Shown piece by piece: positions 6,685 through 9,490 of a stretch of 9,490 bases of DNA. Under the pieces are notes generated by a model that was given only the letters and a program-made list of their open reading frames with translations, was not told where the DNA came from and did no database searches. This DNA is from an uncultured Eubacteriales bacterium (GTDB taxonomy: Bacteria > Bacillota > Clostridia > Oscillospirales > Acutalibacteraceae), in contig ONVG01000047.1 in assembly GCA_900321195.1 (NCBI GenBank), positions 1 through 9,490 on the forward strand. Direction: 5' to 3'. Numbering within the stretch: position 1 is the stretch's first letter; each line of letters starts with the position of its first letter. The translations under genes were made by a program, and so were the position numbers.

Positions 6685-6729
6685 ATGGAACTGAAAGACT
6701 ATCAAGGATTGGAGCAAAATATTGCTTGA
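6685..6729 (+). pseudogene. 14-codon ORF, possible remnant of a lost gene start
   Basis: ATG at 6685 encodes MELKDYQGLEQNIA and then stops at TGA 6727-6729. GGATGATTATT precedes it, giving at best a weak ribosome binding site. The segment around the ATG repeats 11 nt found at the nucleotidyltransferase start. The opening MELKDYQ resembles the N-terminus of some superfamily 2 helicases, which would suit a truncated restriction or helicase gene, but seven residues cannot prove this. It could also be a leader peptide or chance. Confidence 0.25.
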
Positions 6730-6755
6730 CACCAGACAGTTTCTAAAATTATAAC
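6726..6755 (+). promoter_or_regulatory. Promoter-like sequence just upstream of a terminator
   Basis: A perfect TTGACA at 6726-6731 is followed after 18 bp by TATAAC at 6750-6755. Transcription would begin near 6762 and meet the hairpin at 6771-6801 almost at once, so any longer product would need read-through toward the nucleotidyltransferase operon. Confidence 0.4.
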
Positions 6756-6770
6756 AAACATACGAAAAGC

Positions 6771-6811
6771 GCAGCAGCTATCCATTGAGGTCAGCCGCTG
6801 CCTCTTGTTTT
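6771..6811. terminator. Bidirectional terminator-like hairpin
   Basis: GCAGCAGCT (6771-6779) pairs with AGCCGCTGC (6793-6801), 9 bp with one position that is a wobble or mismatch depending on the strand, and a 13-nt loop. On the plus strand it is followed by CTCTTGTTTT. On the minus strand it is followed by GCTTTTCG. It insulates the nucleotidyltransferase operon from upstream transcription. Confidence 0.65.
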
Positions 6812-6906
6812 ATGGTTCTGTTTTTTTCAATAGATTCTATGTATATCTCTTGTCTATCAGATTCTTTGATTTTGGTCTTGAAAATCTATATTTTTTTGTT
6901 TGGATA

Positions 6907-6915
6907 TGATATAAT
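6907..6915 (+). promoter_or_regulatory. Extended -10 promoter of the nucleotidyltransferase-nuclease operon, with palindrome
   Basis: TGATATAAT is a perfect extended -10. At the 17-bp spacing the -35 (TATATT, 6887-6892) is poor, so the TG motif would carry recognition. ATGAT (6906-6910) and ATCAT (6914-6918) form an inverted repeat centred on the -10 itself, suitable for a repressor. Transcription would start near 6922, leaving a leader of about 40 nt. Confidence 0.6.
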
Positions 6916-6962
6916 CATCCTATATACTTCGGTGATAATCCGGTATTGTAAAGGTGATTATT

Positions 6963-7712
6963 ATGATTGATGTAATTAAAGAAAAAATACAAGAAATCGA
7001 GAAAAAAGAGAATGTTCGTGTACTTCACTGTGTAGAATCGGGAAGTCGTGCCTGGGGGTTTGCTTCTCCCGACAGTGACTATGATGTTCGTTTTATTTAT
7101 GTTCGCCCGAAAGATTATTATTTACGATTAGAAAGAACGAGAGATGTAATCGAATGGCAGCTTGATGATACTCTCGATATAAATGGGTGGGATATTCAGA
7201 AGGCACTTCGCCTGTTGCACAAATCCAATCCTACATTATTTGAGTGGAATTCATCACCTATAATATATAAAACAACAAATGAATGGGCTTCTGTTTCGGA
7301 GGTTATCAATAAATATTTTGTCAAAAAATCCGGTCTTTATCATTATTTAAGCACAGCTAAAAGCAATTATCGTGAATACCTTCATGGGGAAACTGTCCGA
7401 ACCAAAAAGTATTTTTATGTTCTTCGCCCGATACTTGCCTGTAAGTGGATAATTAAACACAGTACTCCACCACCTATGCTTTTTGATGAGCTTGCCGCGG
7501 ATTGTCTTGATCCTGAGATCAAACCAACAGTAGATTATTTGCTGAAGCTCAAGCGTGAAACACCTGAACTTGGAGAAGATAAACGCATTGATATATTAAA
7601 TGATTATTTGGATCATAATATCGAAAGCCTGAATACCCTGATCGCTGATTTGCCACAGGAAACACAATATGGTTGGGAAGAACTGAATGCTTTATTCATT
7701 TCGGCTTTATGA
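6963..7712 (+). CDS. RlaP/YcgL-type predicted nucleotidyltransferase (DNA polymerase beta superfamily)
   Basis: This 249-residue protein is soluble, with no signal peptide or membrane helix. The start is ATG 6963: AAAGGTGA at 6950-6957 precedes it by 5 nt, and an alternative in-frame GTG at 6954 lies inside that ribosome binding site. The nucleotidyltransferase signature is complete: ESGSRAWGF with Gly27-Ser28, then SDYDVRF with Asp39 and Asp41 as metal ligands. Family blocks DINGWD (72-77) and SNPTLFEW (88-95) follow, then a helical C-terminal half. Members of this group (PF10127, COG3541) transfer a nucleotide to an unknown acceptor; some, named RlaP, are encoded beside RNA-repair genes. 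No RNA ligase or repair partner is seen here. It is the first gene of a two-gene operon and ends 29 bp before a nuclease gene. Codon use is more AT-rich than in ppk1 and pfk, in keeping with acquired DNA. Confidence 0.87.
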   Translation: MIDVIKEKIQEIEKKENVRVLHCVESGSRAWGFASPDSDYDVRFIYVRPKDYYLRLERTRDVIEWQLDDTLDINGWDIQKALRLLHKSNPTLFEWNSSPIIYKTTNEWASVSEVINKYFVKKSGLYHYLSTAKSNYREYLHGETVRTKKYFYVLRPILACKWIIKHSTPPPMLFDELAADCLDPEIKPTVDYLLKLKRETPELGEDKRIDILNDYLDHNIESLNTLIADLPQETQYGWEELNALFISAL

Positions 7713-7741
7713 TAGAAAAACATATATTCAGGTGAAGCAAA

Positions 7742-8761
7742 ATGGATGAAATAGAAATATTTGATAATAACGGTCAGGAAACATACCGTTCGATTAGAAA
7801 CAGCGTTATTGCTGCTCAGGGTAAGGTATATGCTGCTGTGAACTCAGCTATGGTAAATGCCTATTGGGAGATTGGGGAACAGATCTACAGGGCTTGCGGT
7901 GAGAACGACAGAGCCGAGTATGGCAAGAATCTGCTCAGATACCTTTCTGAAAGGCTGACTGCTGAGTTCGGAAAGGGCTTTGACGAAAGCAACTTGCGTA
8001 GAATGAGACAATTCTATTTGACTTTTCCGATTCGTGACACACTGTGCCACGAATTGAGTTGGTCGCATTACCGTGTGCTGATGAGGATCTCAGATAAGAC
8101 CGCCCGTGATTTTTATACCGAAGAATGTGCAAAATCAGCGTGGAGCGTCCGGCAGCTTGAAAGACAGATACATACGATGTATTATCAGAGGTTGCTTGCA
8201 AGCCGTGATAAAGAAAGTGTTTCCGCAGAAATCCAGACAACAGAGCCTAAACCGGAATATGAAAAAGCCGTCAAAGACCCTTATGTAATGGAATTCCTGC
8301 AGATCAAGCCGGATACGCACGTTTATGAAAGCGACATTGAGCATGCTTTGCTTGACCATTTACAGGAGTTTTTGCTTGAACTCGGACGAGGCTTTTCCTT
8401 TGTAGCAAGGCAGAAGCGCTTTATCGTTGACGGGCAGGACTTCTTCATCGACCTTGTATTCTATAACTATATTCTGAAATGCTTTGTCCTTTTTGACCTG
8501 AAAACAGGCACGCTCACACATCAGGACTTGGGACAAATGCAGATGTACATCAATTACTACACAAGAGAATTGATGAACGAGGGCGATAAACCACCCATCG
8601 GCATAGTGCTTTGTGCAGAAAAGAATGACGCTATTGTAAAATACACCTTGCCGGAGAATAATGACCAGATATTTGCGTCAAAATACTATACCTATCTGCC
8701 AACAGAAGAAGAATTGAAGCGTGAACTCAGGCTTGATGAATTCCAAAAGTTTGATGAATAA
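7742..8761 (+). CDS. YhcG-type (DUF1016) protein with PD-(D/E)XK nuclease domain
   Basis: This 339-residue protein is close to full family length. AGGTGA at 7730-7735 lies 6 nt before the ATG. The N-terminal DUF1016 part (about residues 12-165) is helical, with NAYWEIGEQI, YLSERLTAEFGKGF, NLRRMRQFY and the LSWSHYRVLMRI segment, and probably binds DNA or a partner. The C-terminal domain (about 180-320) shows the nuclease core: ARQKRF, Asp237 in FIDLVFYN, then Asp252-Leu-Lys254 in DLKTG, followed by QMQMYINYY. The active site is therefore intact, with Asp in the position where Glu is also common. Relatives occur beside type I restriction systems and in defence or mobile regions, and their substrate is not settled. 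It probably shares a transcript with the upstream nucleotidyltransferase. The match to the family is secure; its exact role is not. Confidence 0.92.
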   Translation: MDEIEIFDNNGQETYRSIRNSVIAAQGKVYAAVNSAMVNAYWEIGEQIYRACGENDRAEYGKNLLRYLSERLTAEFGKGFDESNLRRMRQFYLTFPIRDTLCHELSWSHYRVLMRISDKTARDFYTEECAKSAWSVRQLERQIHTMYYQRLLASRDKESVSAEIQTTEPKPEYEKAVKDPYVMEFLQIKPDTHVYESDIEHALLDHLQEFLLELGRGFSFVARQKRFIVDGQDFFIDLVFYNYILKCFVLFDLKTGTLTHQDLGQMQMYINYYTRELMNEGDKPPIGIVLCAEKNDAIVKYTLPENNDQIFASKYYTYLPTEEELKRELRLDEFQKFDE

Positions 8762-8819
8762 TTGCACTTGAAGTCCTGATTGAGAAAAAATAGCTCTTTT
8801 TTTAGTACAACCAAAATTA

Positions 8820-8850
8820 GCTGCTCTCATTTGACAGAAGGCAGCCTTTT
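8820..8850 (+). terminator. Probable terminator of the nucleotidyltransferase-nuclease operon
   Basis: GCTGCTCTC (8820-8828) pairs with GAAGGCAGC (8837-8845) with one wobble and one mismatch around an 8-nt loop, followed by CTTTTG. In the other direction GCTGC is followed by TAATTTT, so it may also end the leftward integrase transcript. The stem is modest. Confidence 0.55.
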
Positions 8851-8855
8851 GTATA

Positions 8856-9490
8856 TTATGATTCTTTTTTCAATAAGTTTCGGACGGTGTCGCCTGCTTT
8901 GCGGATGCTTTCTTCATTTGCATGGGTGTACATTCTGAGCGTGATCGCTGTGTCTGAGTGACCAAGGCGAGCAGAAACACTTGCTACATCTGCACCGTTG
9001 GTAATGGCAATACTGGCACTTGTATGACGGAGCAGATGCGGATAAAAATTCTCTATGCCGTATTTGTCACCGAACTTCTTGAAGTACCCTGTAGGGCTTT
9101 GCGGATGCATTGGTTCAGGACTTCCATCCTGAGTAAATACCCACTTCGTTAATATCGAATTATTTACTTGCTGTCGCTGTAATTGCCTTAACAAATTGAT
9201 CGTGTCTGAACCTATATCAATACTTCTTATCTCACCGTTTTTGGGCAGTCCGGTATAAACACCTGCATCAACGGTGTAGTTGAGCGTTCTGTTTATAGTC
9301 ACGGCTTCTTTGTCAAAGTCTATATTCCTGCCATTGAAGCCCGCACAGCTCACCTCTGCGGCAACCTGTATCTGCACAAAGGACAATGTATGTCTGCCAT
9401 TGCAGGAGTTATTTCCGTCATCAAATAGTCGCCTAAAGTCGGCAAAATATGCTTATCAAGATATGTCTGATAGCTTGCACGGAAATCAAC
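8856..9490 (-). pseudogene. int: Tyrosine recombinase/integrase, broken by a deletion and a frameshift
   Basis: Three pieces of one integrase lie in three frames. From the window edge to about 9396, the frame starting at 9490 reads the end of the core-binding domain (YLDKHILPTLGDYLMTEITP). From about 9400 to 9325 another frame reads DTGCRRGELCGLQW, which contains the first catalytic Arg. From 9323 to the stop at 8856 a third frame reads NIDF, then HLLRHTSAS, LGHSDTAITL and MYTHA, giving the other catalytic residues including the Tyr. The core-binding and catalytic parts normally lie some 80 residues apart and are here nearly joined, so an internal segment is deleted. A single extra base within 9324-9327 (GAATATAG instead of GA-N-ATA) then shifts the frame. 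ATG at 9386 opens a 176-codon frame, but it lacks the first Arg, so an active recombinase is unlikely. The N-terminus lies outside the window. Confidence 0.85.

Larger units (their letters stand above)
6617..6811 (+). ncRNA. Candidate short structured transcript
   Basis: Between a good promoter (6582-6610) and a terminator (6771-6811) about 195 nt would be transcribed. The 5' end folds into ACCCGAC (6623-6629) with GTCGGGT (6654-6660), continued inward by ACGC (6630-6633) with GCGT (6645-6648) and a 5-nt bulge (6649-6653). I do not recognise an RNA family. The alternative is the leader and remnant of a lost gene. Expression is unproven. Confidence 0.35.
6484..6905. other. Gene-poor stretch with signals of an orphan transcription unit
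   Basis: No convincing gene of normal size is present on either strand. The stretch holds the direct repeats, two promoter-like sequences (6582-6610 and 6726-6755), a long hairpin (6623-6660), a 14-codon ORF (6685-6729) and a bidirectional terminator (6771-6811). From 6812 to about 6905 I see only T-rich sequence without structure. Confidence 0.6.
6430..9490. mobile_element. Probable remnant of a tRNA-associated integrative element
   Basis: The region between the tRNA-Thr 3' end and the window edge carries the marks of an integrated element. These are repeated short motifs just after the tRNA, a non-coding stretch of about 500 bp, a two-gene cargo operon, and a tyrosine integrase remnant facing back toward the tRNA. 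No second copy of the tRNA-Thr 3' end is present in the window, so no attachment-site pair can be drawn and the right boundary is unknown. The integrase is broken, so the element is probably immobile. The island call is an inference from context. Confidence 0.5.

Noticed and set aside
6954..6962. GTG as start of the nucleotidyltransferase
   Set aside because: The codon lies within the ribosome binding site AAAGGTGA that serves ATG 6963.
6785..6970. Plus-strand 61-codon frame between the terminator and the nucleotidyltransferase
   Set aside because: It begins inside the terminator stem, is low-complexity and hydrophobic by virtue of T-richness, has no ribosome binding site and runs into the next gene's start.
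7844..8359. Minus-strand frames inside the YhcG-type gene and a plus-strand frame at 8106-8288
   Set aside because: They are shadows of a complete, motif-bearing nuclease gene and show no features of their own.
8958..9152. Plus-strand 64-codon frame opposite the integrase
   Set aside because: It is antisense to the catalytic domain carrying HLLRH and LGHS motifs and has no supporting signal.

Overview
The window looks like a chromosomal segment of a low-to-mid-GC Firmicute of the class Clostridia, most like a gut or rumen Ruminococcus or a close relative. The reasons are the AGGAGG-type ribosome binding sites, sigma-A-like promoters, AT-rich intergenic DNA, tRNA genes with encoded CCA, a BspA-type leucine-rich repeat surface protein, and the style of the core genes. 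The taxon is an inference from sequence style, not a database match.

Layout. Positions 1-1928 (minus strand) hold the N-terminal 642 residues of a secreted BspA-type leucine-rich repeat protein whose C-terminus lies outside the window. Its repeats are organised in a 435-bp (145-residue) higher-order unit that recurs in exact register. A 230-bp divergent promoter region (1929-2159) separates it from ppk1 (2160-4391, TTG start, polyphosphate kinase). Then follow a phosphofructokinase (4474-5550) with an unusual mixed ATP/PPi active-site signature, and a small soluble bacterial PH-domain protein (5628-6104) ending in a strong terminator. A well-formed promoter drives tRNA-Asp(GTC) and tRNA-Thr(GGT), closed by a second strong terminator at 6446-6483.

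The stretch to the right of the tRNA-Thr gene looks like accessory DNA. It has three AAGTACAGAC direct repeats just past the tRNA terminator, and about 330 bp of non-coding DNA with two promoter-like sequences, a long hairpin, a 14-codon ORF and a bidirectional terminator. Next comes a tight two-gene operon (6963-8761) of a RlaP/YcgL-type nucleotidyltransferase and a YhcG-type (DUF1016) PD-(D/E)XK nuclease. Last is the decayed remnant of a tyrosine integrase facing left (8856-9490) that carries an internal deletion and a one-base frameshift. The best reading is a degraded tRNA-associated integrative element that left behind a nucleotidyltransferase-nuclease pair as cargo.

How the genes work together: ppk1 and pfk concern phosphate and energy metabolism and lie in the same orientation, but each appears to have its own promoter. 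The nucleotidyltransferase and nuclease are separated by 29 bp, share one promoter with a palindrome over its extended -10, and are the candidate for an undescribed defence-like or RNA/DNA-processing module. Both window ends cut through genes, so the full LRR protein and the outer boundary of the element cannot be seen.
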